From Dentipellis sp. KUC8613 (Eukaryota; Basidiomycota; Agaricomycetes; Russulales; Hericiaceae), in the NCBI GenBank assembly GCA_002286715.1, contig NSJX01000002.1, positions 296,396 to 360,395 of the forward strand: DNA of 64,000 nt, in the 5' to 3' direction. Below, one piece after another: positions 38,588 to 49,638 of this stretch (its first letter is position 1; each line of letters begins with the position of its first letter). The notes under the pieces are model-generated. The model ran no database searches, had not been told where the DNA came from, and worked only from the letters and a program-made list of their open reading frames with translations. Position numbers and translations under genes: made by a program.

Positions 38588-39710
38588 TTAATCGATGCAA
38601 GTATCTTATCTAGTACGAACCGTGAATCACAAATCACTAGACGGCTACCATCTTGAGCATCTCGCAATGGCCCCAGTTCGTGTTCCGCGCGCCCACTCGT
38701 TCGGAGAATGGGCTGGAACAATGCACAGGTCGGAAATTATGTTGGACTAATTCGAGCTATCTTGTCAGACTTCTTCTTGCGACGCTTCGTTGACATTTCT
38801 GGTTAAGCAACGCCTTATGCGCTCCGGAAGAAAGGATGTGCGAGGATGTAAGCACAAAAAACTTCTGTGCATGTACTGATACTCACCGGTATTCTGATGA
38901 ATTAGACACAGCGCGTCACCGTAGACAGTATCTCGGCATCATTTCGCCGCGCCTGTTTCTGAAGAAAAACTCGAGTGGGTTGCTTCGCCATGAACATTCG
39001 GAGCCTGAGGACTGTCGATGGCAATGTCTTGCACGACAGCGAGGCAAGCGTTGACCCCTTTTCACTGTTTCCCGTCATAAGCAGTATTTTCTGCTGCCAT
39101 TTGTCGCGAGCGATGGCAGCTTTCGGATTTGAAAGTGAGCGCTACGGCGTACGATACGTCATTGCTTTTCTTCTGCAGAAACATCTGATCATCTAGTCAT
39201 GTCTCGGCGGTACCGGTATGATTCCATGTGTCAAGCAAGCTCCGCAGGACGCGCTGATGAAATGTCGTGGGCGCCCTAATCAGAGCTTGACTCTTACAGC
39301 ACGGTTTGCACAGCAAAGGGTCCTACATGGCGTCTGTCGCACTACCGCGTCGTAATATGTCGCTCTTACGGTGAGTTGCTGCCGTTCATATGATGCGGGA
39401 GTTCTCGCTGTTGAATTGAACTGCCTCCCCTGCACTTAGGTAGGATATAGCGATACTGGAATCATGCTTCCGGTGTCGTATTCTCCGTTTCTCTTGCTTG
39501 GCACGCTGTCCAGAAATGATAATCCAGCCCTCTATGGCAGTCAACAAGATGAATGCGTACGCAACGATGTAGATCTGTCGCGCGCATTGGTGAATTGCGA
39601 TCATCTTTTGTGTAGGTCATCCTGACTTCGGCGAGGATAAACCGCACATCCTGACGGATTATAAGAGGTGCGTCGTGTTCCTGGGCTTCCACACTTTTCT
39701 GGTATCCAGT
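38588..39710. other. 1.1 kb intergenic region, no gene supported
   Basis: AT-richer than the flanking genes. Small open frames show no motif. It includes the promoter of the seven-span protein gene. Nothing else seen. Confidence 0.5.
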
Positions 39711-41390
39711 ATGTGCGGAGAAAAGTACTTTGCCGTAAGTCATACGGCGTAGGATAAGCGTTGCTCTAACGTGCCTTTCTTCAGGTCACCATCTCAGATC
39801 TATGGGTGAGTGTTCACTAAGAAGTGCCTCTTTGTGATCTTACTCATGCTTTACCAGGTCGTGTCTGTGCTCTACGGTGAATATTTCTTCTACTCTCAAC
39901 AAAAGAGCTACTGCTGAACGCCTCATAGGTCTTTATGTAGCACTATTTGGTGGCTCGATCTATGTCCTGATACGTCGAAGACGAAACACGCTTTACGCGG
40001 GTTCATCGATTGCGTTGTTCCTGCTTACTACAACATTCGCTGCAGTCTCCTTGGTGGGCGTTCTCGTAGAACCAGTCATAACAGCAGATAGTCAACTCAC
40101 ATCTGGTGGCCAAACGGTCACTTCATGCGATCCGGGAACATCAAGCCCTGATAGGATGCAGGAGATACTATCGGCGAACATCTACATAATAGTGAAATCT
40201 GCCACGCAGATGTGCATAAGGTACACATAGCATCTATTTCATGTTCCATTGATTTTTCTCTGACAAAGTCTTGGATAGTGTCATTGCGGATGGGATCCTA
40301 GTAGGTCAACACTGCATTATGCGTGTTATGCGTAGATACTGAGTCTCCATGGAGGTCCATCGCTGTATGGTGCTGTGGCCACAGGTCACGCGACGTTGGA
40401 TTGGGATTTCGTTGGGGACACTTCTGATGGCTTCGACCGGTACGCCCATCCCATGGAACATGCTAGATACAACAGCGTTAATTTCTCTCGTGCGAAGCTT
40501 TAAATTGTGCTTCTTTGTACTATCAAGTTGAATTCTATCTCCTCAATTCGCGACAAGGTCACAGCGGCTCCCGCGAGCAACTGCTGAAAGTCATACAAAT
40601 GGGCAACAAATTCGGCAGCGCCAATAACATGATGGACTTTGCCTACAATGCGATCATCACTATGCTTATAGGTATAGTCGCTTCCGAATTCTTGCCATAG
40701 AGACTACGGCTTAGTGAACTGACCATCATAGCCCACCGTATCTGGAGTCTCGCCCGCACACTTGAAAATACCCTAGGAAGGACGGCAGGCGTTCGGTATA
40801 GGGCCGCGCTCGCTATAGTGTAAGGGCTTTCCGCTATCCCTTATTGTGCTTTCCCACTTACAATAATTGCCAATGCAGCATAGAATCCGGGTCTGCGATA
40901 CTGGTGTCACAGGTGCTCGATACGTCTTTAGGATTTTCAGTCTCTCCGACATATGCTGTAAGTTGGGAATCGCTGACTGCCTTCTACCCGGTCCGTCCTG
41001 CTCTTGACACTACAAAAATATTCTAGAACATCGCTGTCGATATCAGCGTGATGATGACGGTTGGTTTTTTCGCTTCTCTGTCAATTGTTCCGAGTCTTAT
41101 ATTTATTTCCGGTGTCGTAGGTTATCGCCCCGACGTTGATCATTGTGCGAGTAGGAATGGGACAAGGCTTCGATAGTGTTGTCGAGACATCTCATCAACA
41201 CTATACAAGCCACCGCAATACAGTCAGGTCAATTCGGTTCGCTCAACGCCATACCGTCGACACGGACATAGCACCATACGCTACATCTTTTGGAGCGATA
41301 ACACATGAACAAAGCATGCAGATGGTATCCGATTCAGACAGAGACGCGCGAGCTATAGACAACGGTGGTGTATTGGGACGACTCGTATAG
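39711..41390 (+). CDS. Seven-span integral membrane protein (mushroom-expanded family)
   Basis: Belongs by pattern to a large, unnamed seven-membrane-span family of Agaricomycetes. Many short exons join in frame: MCGEKYFA, VTISDLW, VVSVLYG, LYVALFGGSIYVLIRRRRNT, then SIALFLLTTTFAAVSLVGVL, LDSVIADGIL, VHRCMVLWPQVTRRW with WIGISLGTLLMAS, MMDFAYNAIITMLI, AHRIWSLARTLENTLG, IESGSAILVSQVLD, NIAVDISVMMT and VIAPTLIIVRVGMGQGF. The tail (after about 41170) is hydrophilic and probably cytoplasmic. The DG...HRCxxLW step and the N-x-A..I.APTLIIVRVG end are the family's usual landmarks. About 11 introns, GC content lower than the housekeeping genes. Function unknown; surface receptor or transport-related roles are guesses. 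It converges on FunK1 copy 2 with 125 bases between stop codons. Confidence 0.75.
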
Positions 41391-41515
41391 CGTGTAACAT
41401 ATCTATATAGCATAGCGATAGAAATACAAAAGCATGATCGACTCAACGTGCAATCAAAGGCCTAGGGAAGGGAATATATGTGTCAGGGTATGAGAAATAT
41501 CAGGGGTATGTGCAA

Positions 41516-43868
41516 TCAGGCCGTCTCCGAAATAGATGCAAGTCTTGACGAAGAACCGTCGACATCACCACCGACCGTTTTCCTCGCCTTGGAACTGCTC
41601 TGCTTGAAGGAATCCGCCTTTCTCTTCACTCCGCGCGACTGAGATGCACCAGGCTGTGATTTCATCTGATCCTCGCTTGCATCACCCGTGGGCCAGGCGT
41701 CGGATGCCAGGTGCTTCTCCCAGATCTCAAAGAAGAAGTCAGCAGAGCGGACATGTTTATCGGCGAGAATTTTCATCGGCTTCTGGTTCTCCTCGAGCCG
41801 CCTCGGGCGCGCATAGAAGTAGTGAAAGGGCTTGCGAATGTCGTAAATTAAATCAGCAAGAGGTGGTGGTAGCGCGTCCTCGAGCTCGTCAGGCCCCAGT
41901 AGCGTGTACCCGAAGAAATGGAGCTTTCCTTTGCCACCGAGAACCTCGTCGCTATCGTCCCGTTCCTCAGCTGCCTCGAAGACGTCGTACATCTCGCTGT
42001 AATAGGAAGCGAGGGGGTAGGGACGGTAGCGCAGGGCATGGTAGGTGACGACGTGCAGGAAGGACTCCATGTCATCTTGATATTCATGAAGTTTGAAACG
42101 GTTCCTCAAGATCCCCGCCGACATGAATTGCCAAGTTCCCTGCAAATGCATCAGCACCATGTTTCCTTCCGTACTCAAATGTTGTGCCATCACTCACAGT
42201 TCGCCAGTTTCTGCGGGGTTCCGGTCGTGCATCCCTTTTCTTAGACAAATCCCAATCGATCAAGATCCCACGTGTCGTGTCCTTGTCCTCAACGATGAGG
42301 ATGTTTCCTCCACTGATGTCACGATGCAGGATATTTGCAAGTAAGTAGGCGTCCCAGTGCGCTGTTGAACGCCGTTCGTCGTTAGATAATATCATGCTGC
42401 AGAAGCCAACGAGACGCACCTAGGAATGCATGATGGACAGCCCGAACCATCTCCTTCGTCGACTTGAAATCCTTCAGCGGCCGTCCGATGGTCCCCAGAA
42501 CAAGCCGGTAGTGGTGGTGTGGCAGCAAATCCACCTCGCCGGTACGCCATTCAGCGTCTGCATACTTCTGAGTGACCGTCATCTGACCGGCGACGTCGCC
42601 ACCACAAACCAGTGGGGCAATATTGCGGACTTCTTTCTTTTCCAGTAGCTTGTAGATTTCGAATTCCTTCTCGATGTCGTCCAGCGTGATCCGCCACGAA
42701 TCTTTCAGCCAGACCTTCTTCTCGTTCTGCATGTCCAGAGCGATATACCCGAATGAGGCGCGCCCAGTGACCACAAGCCTGTACACGGAAGGCGCAGAAA
42801 CCAGGAAATAGTGATCGACCTTATCGGCGTCATTTGTGACCAGGATCTTGTGGATATCGCCTTCCATAGAGTGCTTCCGAGCCAACGCCGTCTCCTCTTC
42901 AGAGGCCGAAGTCACAGAGAGATCGCGGCCACGCTGGGCGTCGTCAAGGTGGTTGAAGCGCCATAGGAATTCAGCGAGTGGACTCATGGCCTGGGTGAAG
43001 TCAAATCGCTCGCTGACGACAGCCCCGCTGCGATCCCAACGAATAAGACGAGCGTCGGTCTTATTGACAAGGCAGACGGAGAAACAGAAGCATCGGAACT
43101 GCGTGCTCATCTGTGCCGACGCGTAGGAGATGAGCTGGCCTCGGGCGTTGATGGCCAGGGCTGCCGTCTTTTCGAAGGGGTAGGTGGCACGCTTATCTGC
43201 CTTGCTCGGCGGCGGATCCGAGAATGGGTCTTCGATATGTCGCTTGGCTTCGATACAAAGCTCCATACGGTGCCAGTGAGCTGGGGAGGATGATTTCATA
43301 GGAATAGTCCTAGCGGGAGGAGGGGTGGGACGTGGTGACGAAGCGGCGTTGGATTCGGTTGAGCCCGTCGTCATCTGCGATGCATCTGAGGAACTCGTCT
43401 TCCGACAGACAGAGATATCTGGCTTTTGTTCATAAACGTATTCAGCGACAACATTAGAAGTTGTATTGAAGAACGCGAGATCAGGGCAGATTCCAGCTTC
43501 GTTCACAGCATCGATCTGTCGAGGAGGTCAACACTATGCTCCGTCACGAAAGAAGCACCAAGGCTCACAAAGCTATCTTCAAAAGAGCGCTTCTTCGCAC
43601 CGACTTCGTCTCCTTTCTTCGAATCTTCGTCAAAGGTCTTCAACTTCCCGAAAACGTCTCCAGAGAGGGGGCAAGGAGTAGGCGCCTCCGGGACGAAGTC
43701 CTTGAGGAAATCTGCGACGGGCATGGGCCCCACAAATTGCTTGTGCATATCTTTGATCAACTCCCTATATCTTTCTTCAGCACGGGCAGGTGGGTTCGGA
43801 TCCGTCAACGGTGTTGAGGCTGAACTTCGTTTCTTGAAGGGAGTACTGTGATGGGAAGAGGTATCCAT
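41516..43868 (-). CDS. FunK1 fungal-type protein kinase, copy 2
   Basis: Intact FunK1 kinase. The start MDTSSHHSTPFKKRSS was chosen because it aligns with copy 4 (both preceded by TCATCGCCGAA); an upstream in-frame ATG at 44030 lies in the promoter. Landmarks: KQFVGPMPVADFLKDFVPEA, IDAVNEAGICPDLAFFN, PDISVC, MELCIEAKRHIEDPFSDPPP, DARLIRWDRSGAVVSERFDF, VWLKDSWR (ATP-site lysine), LPHHHYRLVLGTIGRPL, ILHRDISGGNILIVE (catalytic Asp), LIDWDLSKKR (metal-binding Asp) and GTWQFMSAGIL. Introns near 43511, 42420 and 42150 coincide with those of the other copies. The tail holds a basic KRKADSFKQSSSKARK stretch, a probable nuclear signal, and ends SRLASISETA. Its promoter module resembles that of copy 4. 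Substrates are unknown for the family. Confidence 0.9.
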
Positions 43869-44574
43869 TTCGGCGATGAGCAGATGGGCGGCAGAAGAAG
43901 GGAAGGACTGACCCTCACTTCGCAAGACGAGGTACCTTATATAATGCAGGACAATGAGTCGGACTGTGAATTTGTAGTGATTGTGGACGGGGTGGTTGAA
44001 GTGAGCCTCGTGGGTTGAACTTGCGGCCATTGTCGATTACGGGAGTGGCCGGGCTGGGATTCAATTAGAACTCCGCGACATTGTAGCACTCATGTGATTC
44101 CGTTCAAGGGCAAGCTTTTATCGGCCTTTATCGGCTTTGTTATCGCACAGCAGACTGAACGAGGTCGAAAACTGAAATTTCATCTACGTAGGGTTGTGCA
44201 AGCCCGCACTTGTTCAAGATGCCTCGTTGTTCAGCGTAGGTCGATCTCTGAAAGCTAGATAATATCGGCGCGGCAAACGCCTATGCCACTGGCCCATCCC
44301 GCTAGTGCTACAACTCACAGTCTATCATAGCTGAGCCGATAAACACATTTTCGGAATGAACGCTACGGCCGATGTCCACGAGCGATGGTGGGAATATATT
44401 TCGAAAATATGAGATTTATTCTATTTAGTTTTGGCCATCTATGAAGACCCTCGTGCGTTTGCGAGTCCAGAGATACTTGTCAACTATTCGAAGTAAGTAC
44501 ATGGTATTCGGACCTCATGTCGTAATAGAAACGATACAATACATTGAGAACCATTTGCAAAGATATTGGAGCCG
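43869..44574. other. Intergenic region between FunK1 copies 2 and 3
   Basis: Contains the promoter of copy 2 (43930-44080) and the 3' flank of copy 3. No gene otherwise. Confidence 0.55.
43930..44080 (-). promoter_or_regulatory. FunK1 core-promoter module, copy 2
   Basis: On the minus strand it starts TCGCGGAGT, then CCCGGCCAC, ATCGACAATGGC, AAGTTCAAC, CACTTCAAC, CGACTCATTGTCCTGC and the TATA region ATTATATAAGGTACCTC. The same blocks in the same order occur upstream of FunK1 copy 4. Confidence 0.65.
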
Positions 44575-46856
44575 TCAATCGACTCGCTGCCGCTTCACGC
44601 CCCGGACTTTCGATGACTCGGATTCCCTTCTTCTCGAGTTAGAGCCTTGGCTAGATTCGTCGCGAGAGCGTTTTCTCGTGTCCGCCTCCTCGTCGTCCGA
44701 TTCTGTATCACTGTTGACCGGGTACACCGTGTCAATACCCTTATCGTCTTCAGGCCAGCCCTCTTTGTCCAGTGCTTCGTTGAACATGTTCACGATTGCA
44801 TCGACACTTTCGAGCGACTCAAGTGTGCGCTTCTGGCATGCCCGTGCATACTCCATAGCGCCGTACGAAAAGTCTGCATATACGACATAATACAGATGTC
44901 GCATCTTTTGCAGGAGGTCGAACAAGGGAGGGGGCAGAGTGTCCTCGAGGATTGTTTGACGTATGAAGTACCCCGTAACAATGTAGGAAAGCTTCCGCGA
45001 CCCGCCGTGCGTTCGCCCATCCGGTTTCACATCGCATGTGTCGAATATCGTATGGAGTGCGATTTTTGGTTTACGCAGTTTGGCCATCACGGCCGGCAGG
45101 AAGCGGGTGACACAGTACAGGAGAACCCACAATGCGGATTCCGTGTCGTCTCGAAGCCCGTGAGCAGTTTTGCCATAGTCAAGTGAAATCAAGTTCACAG
45201 ACATGAACCGCCACGTTCCCTGACGCGCAAAACAATCAGATGTCAGAAGTCGAATCTACCCATGAGCGAAGATTGTATCGCACCGTGCGCTGGAACTCGT
45301 CTGGTGCCTTGTAGGAGGTATCCCTCGCCATATCCCAATCTATGAGGATGCCTTTGCCTTGGGCGGTGATCATGATGTTCTCGCCGCTGATGTCCTGGTG
45401 CAACACCCCAGCACGCTCGTGGGCTTCTCCTAACGCTACATAACGAGATGAGTATACCCTCCTGAACAAGCATTGAAACTTGAGACCGCTCACCTATCAA
45501 TGCATCTCTAATTGCGCCACAGAGCTCCTTTGTACACTGATATTCGCGTAGCCGACGCCCAATGATTACTTGCAGAACCAGTCGGTAATGCCGATGCGGC
45601 GTAAGCGCATGCCTCCCACAACGCCATGGCTTATATTCGAAATCAACGCTCGCCGTCCTCTGCTGCGCGATGTCTCCACCACAGTAGTATCCAGGAACGT
45701 TCGATACGCGATGCGTGCGCAGCTTCTCGTAGATCTTGTATTCCTTCTGCATATCCGGCAAGTCCATGCGCCACGAATCCTTCAGCCAGACACGCTCCTT
45801 CGTTTCCATGTCGAGCGCAATGTAACATTTCGTGGCTTTGTCGCAGGCCACGAGGCCGTAGTCGGCGGGCTTCGAGACGAGAAAAAAGTGGTCTTTGTGA
45901 TCTGCGTCGTCCTTGACGTGGACTTTATGTACCACAATACCCGGCGGGAACATCTCCCTGTCCATTGCGGCTTCCTCCGCAGTCGCCAATGTAACAGAAG
46001 TATCCCACCCACGCGACTCCATATTGAGATGATTGAACCGCCAGAGAAATTCTTTGAGCATATCGGGATCTTTGACGAAGTCGAATCGCTCGCTGACGAT
46101 GGCGCCGCCGCGGTCCCAACGCAGCAGTCTCGCCTCACAGTCGCCGATGAAACAGATAGAGAAGCAGAAGCAGCGGAACTGCACTGCGAACTGGGCGCCA
46201 GCGAACAAGCTCATCCGCGCTCTAGCTTTCAAGGCACGCTTAGTTCGCACCTCAAAGCGCCACTGCAACCTATTATCTGTGGTCCCCGGGTCCGTAAAGG
46301 GATCGTCTTTACGAAGGACCCGCGCGATGAAGAGCTCGATGTTAGACCAATTGGCACGGGCTGTATCTGTGGAAACCTGAGCGTCGGACACTTCGCCATC
46401 AAGAGGCGTGGAAGGGGGACTAGTGGATGGTGCATTGGCCGTGGCCGCCAGCTCAGGATTGCGCGGCCGCTTCGAGATTACTGATATGTCGGGCTTGCGG
46501 ACGTAGGTGAATACTTCATCTGGAGTGTCGGCAGTGTCGAAGAGCTCTAGATCCGGGGAGAGGGACGCCCGTGCCACTGCGTTTATCTTTTGCAGCACTC
46601 AAATCAATAATCGTGTCTCCTCGATCGGAAACAAACTCACAAACTGTGTCCCGCAATTGACTTTGGCAAGATCAAAAGGATTTCCTTCGAATGTACAGGG
46701 GGTCGACGCTTTGGGCAGAAACTCTTCAAGGAACTCTGCTACGGGCATGGGCCCGAGGAAATGACGCGCCGACGCTGACTCGGTGTAACGAGGTTCGCGG
46801 TATGCGAGAGGGGGCGTTGGCACCGGCACATTACTGAGAGGCGAAGTGGTGACCAT
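44575..46856 (-). CDS. FunK1 fungal-type protein kinase, copy 3 (divergent, HQD loop)
   Basis: The most diverged of the four kinases. The start MVTTSPLSNVPVPTPP leads to ARHFLGPMPVAEFLEEFLPKA, the family N-terminal motif. After an intron: ARASLSPDLELFDTAD, KPDISVISKRP, NIELFIARVLRKDDPF, EARLLRWDRGGAIVSERFDF, VWLKDSWRMDL, TPHRHYRLVLQVIIGRRL, and the catalytic loop GVLHQDISGENIMI, where HRD is replaced by HQD while the catalytic Asp and the metal-binding LIDWDMARD remain. It then continues GTWRFMSVNLISL. Compared with its relatives the C-terminal lobe differs (ALWVLLYCVTRFLPAVM), suggesting altered partners. The tail ends in RGVKRQRVD, a likely nuclear signal. No frame break is seen, so the divergence appears to be under constraint. 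It is divergent from the MINDY gene. Confidence 0.87.
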
Positions 46857-47518
46857 GATACTTTTGAGAGTGAGATGCAATACGCTGGAAAAGCACTGAT
46901 CGTAGGATTGTGCGTGGCTTTTTATATTTGGTCCAATGTTCAAGTTGCATTGTGGACGGCGGCCACAAATTGCGGACAATCAGTGAACGCTCCACGGTTT
47001 ATACTTTCTCCAGCCATCCGCCTCCGGATTCGTAAGCTCTTGCATCTGCAAGTCTCGACGTAGAACTCGTTCGCTAAAGTGAAGTGTTAGCAATCATGCA
47101 AAGGGTAGTAAACCACGTAGCTGTAACTGAAACGATGTCTCGTGGTCGCCATGATTAGAGAACTACCCTCACCTTCCTTGCGACAACCCTTATCTTGCAT
47201 GACATATTCAGTATCGTTCCTCGCTAGCAATAGCAGAATTGTAGGTCGAAGGTAGCAAGCAAGTGGCAAAGAACGCTCCGAGCTTGAAGGAGATATTACG
47301 ACAAAACGGTCACATAAGCAGCAATGCCGAGTGCACCATGGCTATCCTCGCTTCCTCATCCTCCGCAGCCCTCTAAGACTCTGTATGCCCTATAACCCCC
47401 TGTCGAAACCAACGCTGCACCTAAGCATCCCTCTCCTTTCCTTCCGTCTTTCTGTGGGCAAGAATCGTCCGAACAGCTCCAATTAAGCGCTCTCCGTAGC
47501 TCGTAGCACTCGTCCGTC
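46857..47518. other. Divergent promoter region of FunK1 copy 3 and the MINDY gene
   Basis: 662 bases. On the minus strand a TATATAAAAAG-like site (AAATATAAAAAGCC, near 46917-46930) serves copy 3, with the upstream block CGTCCACAATGCAACTTGAAC partly resembling the promoter of copies 2 and 4. No gene. Confidence 0.5.
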
Positions 47519-49185
47519 ATGTCTGCGCAAGTAGAACACACGAACCCCTTTCTTGACATCCCCACGGCCAATCCCACGACCGATACTGCTCCGGAGCCAG
47601 GCCATATAAGTCCTGCCGATGCGCCATATAGTCCCACAGATACAGTTCCCGGTGACGCAGCACCCCCGGAACCCGAATCTGTACCGGAGGCGGGTCCCAG
47701 CGCGGCTGCCAATGCAGACTCTGCCGCATCAGCGCAAGCTCCTGCAGGCGACAGTTACCAGACGTCTCGGGAGGATGTGTGGTATCTGAAGGAGATACTG
47801 TTCAGAGTAGACGGGCAGAAACGGGCGTTCAAGATAATTACTCAGAATTTCAACGGGTGAGGATCGACTTCTGCGGTGGCTGGAATAGATTGCTAATAGC
47901 TCTGAAGACCGTGCTCCCTCATCGCGATCTGTACGTGCTTCGCAAGTGCTCTCATGTTTTGGAATTAGCGCTCACGCGAGCAGGTAACATCCTCATCCTC
48001 CGTGGCCAAATAGAGATCCTACCCCATGACCGCACCACCGTGTCCTACGAGTTTCTCTCCCAACTACTCGCCAATCACCTCCTCAAGAACTCTCCGAACG
48101 TTGATATCTCCGCAGCACTGTCCAAGATGCCGCTAACAACCAGTCCGTTACGCTTTCTTCCTCACTCCCATCCTCATCACTGACTCATCGCCCCGCCCTC
48201 TTCAGAGGGAATGGACTTGAACCCACTCTTTACAGGCGCCACGCGCTTCCGCCCCGCAGTCGACGGCGGAGAGCTGGAGCTCTTCGACCAGGCAGGGATC
48301 AAGCTCGTGCATGGTTGGCTCATCGACCCGGAGAGCCCAGAGCGCGCTGCGGTCGCGCACGTCGAAGATTACGACACGGCCGTGAATTTGATCGTTGAGG
48401 CGGACCATCTGAGCAACGGGCAACTGGTTGGAGACGGCGCGGGCCCCAGCCAACATAGCATGGAACTCAAGGATGAGGATAAGCAGAAGATTGCCCATGG
48501 TACGCTCGTATTGGTTTATCTCGTCAGCTTGGCGCTGGTTGTTGATCTTGTTCACTACCTAGCGTATGCCGTTCGGTCCTTCCTCGAGCAAACCCAGTCT
48601 CAGCTCACCTATCATGGGCTCTTCACGCTTGCATCGCTCCTTCAACCCGCCTCGCTCGTCGCGCTCTTCCGCAACTCTCACCTCTCCGTGCTCTATAAGA
48701 GTCCCGGCGACGACGCCTCGCTGTATACTCTCGTCACAGATCAGGTCTTCCTGCATGAGCCGTCGGTCGTTTGGGAGCGCCTCGAGGACGTCGACCAGGG
48801 CGCGTCAACATTCGTCGATTCCGACTTCCGGCGGAGCAGCCCGGCGGGCGGAGATTGGGCGGGGTACACGGCGGAGGGCATATCGGCCGCCGAGGAGAGA
48901 CGTCAGCATCAGGAGAGGGTCGCGTTTGCTGTAGCTGATCCTGCAGAGTACGTCTGCGACCTGCCACTATCCCATGATCCCGCAGCTTGCTAATGAAGGT
49001 CTGATATCAGCCATGAACTCGCCCGCCAATTGCAGGAGGAGGAAGATGCTGCGGCGCAGCTCGCTTACGCGCGCAGGCAGCAGGATGTGCAGGAGCAGCG
49101 CGAGCTATACAGACGGGCACAGAAGCAGGCGGGAACAGACTCGAGCGAACAGCGTAAGAAGAAGAAGGACTGTATCATTATGTAG
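47519..49185 (+). CDS. MINDY-family (FAM63) deubiquitinase with C-terminal CaaX box
   Basis: Cysteine protease that trims K48-linked polyubiquitin. After a disordered Pro/Ala leader (MSAQVEHTNPFLDIPTAN...), the catalytic domain begins VWYLKEILFRVDGQKRAFKI. Removing two introns (about 47857-47909 and 47932-47982) rebuilds ITQNFNGPCSLIAICNILIL, with the catalytic Cys in NGPCS. It continues LRGQIEILPHD, YEFLSQLLANHLL, KGMDLNPLFTGATRF, LVHGWLIDPE, FRNSHLSVLYKS (catalytic His) and LYTLVTDQVFLHEPSVVWE, the standard order. A C-terminal coiled coil (HELARQLQEEEDAAAQLAYA) may be the ubiquitin-binding MIU-like helix. The protein ends KKKKDCIIM: four lysines and a CaaX motif, predicting prenylation and membrane anchoring. 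About 440 residues. It sits between kinases copies 3 and 4. Confidence 0.88.
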
Positions 49186-49638
49186 GTCGCGCCTATACGT
49201 TTCTAATCGCCTGCCGTTGTAGGCGAATATAGATATACCCTCAATCTGTGTTGTTGTACTCTCTACCTTATGTTTTCTGATCCAATGGATATAATTGGCA
49301 GTCATTTTGTCTCGGCCACGCGCAAAGCACTGGGACACTCTCGATAGCACAATGGGTGAACAACGGAGCAGAGACGATGGCAAAGGCTCTTTGACCACTA
49401 TCACGTGAGCGTCCCCAGAATCGCGGAGTCGTATTTTAGGCTCAGCTCGGCCACGTCCGCCATCGACAATAGCAAGTTCAACGCAGCCTCAGGCCACAAC
49501 ACGCACTTCAACATTACCACGCGGATCGTCGTCCACAAGCCGGCTCATTGTTCTGCTGTGTATAAGATACCTCCGGCTCTCAGTTGAAGGTCAGTTCTCT
49601 CTCCCCTCTACAATCCTCCTCAGCTACTCATCGCCGAA
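49186..49638. other. Intergenic region holding the FunK1 copy 4 promoter
   Basis: 453 bases: 3' flank of the MINDY gene, an E-box-like CACGTG at about 49402, and the promoter module described separately. Confidence 0.5.
49419..49575 (+). promoter_or_regulatory. FunK1 core-promoter module, copy 4
   Basis: Begins TCGCGGAGTCGTATTTT (49421-49437), followed by CTCAGCTCGGCC, ATCGACAATAGC, AAGTTCAAC, CACTTCAAC, CGGCTCATTGTTCTGC and the TATA region GTGTATAAGATACCTC, about 70 bases before the start codon. Blocks shared in order with copy 2; the first 32 bases nearly identical to the orphan module near 54550. Confidence 0.7.

Noticed and set aside
43869..44030. Upstream in-frame ATG extension of FunK1 copy 2
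   Set aside because: The segment coincides with the shared promoter and TATA region, and copy 4 has no equivalent.
41516..49185. Kinase-deubiquitinase defence or toxin-antitoxin-like system
   Set aside because: MINDY is an ordinary conserved eukaryotic enzyme and adjacency alone does not support a joint system.
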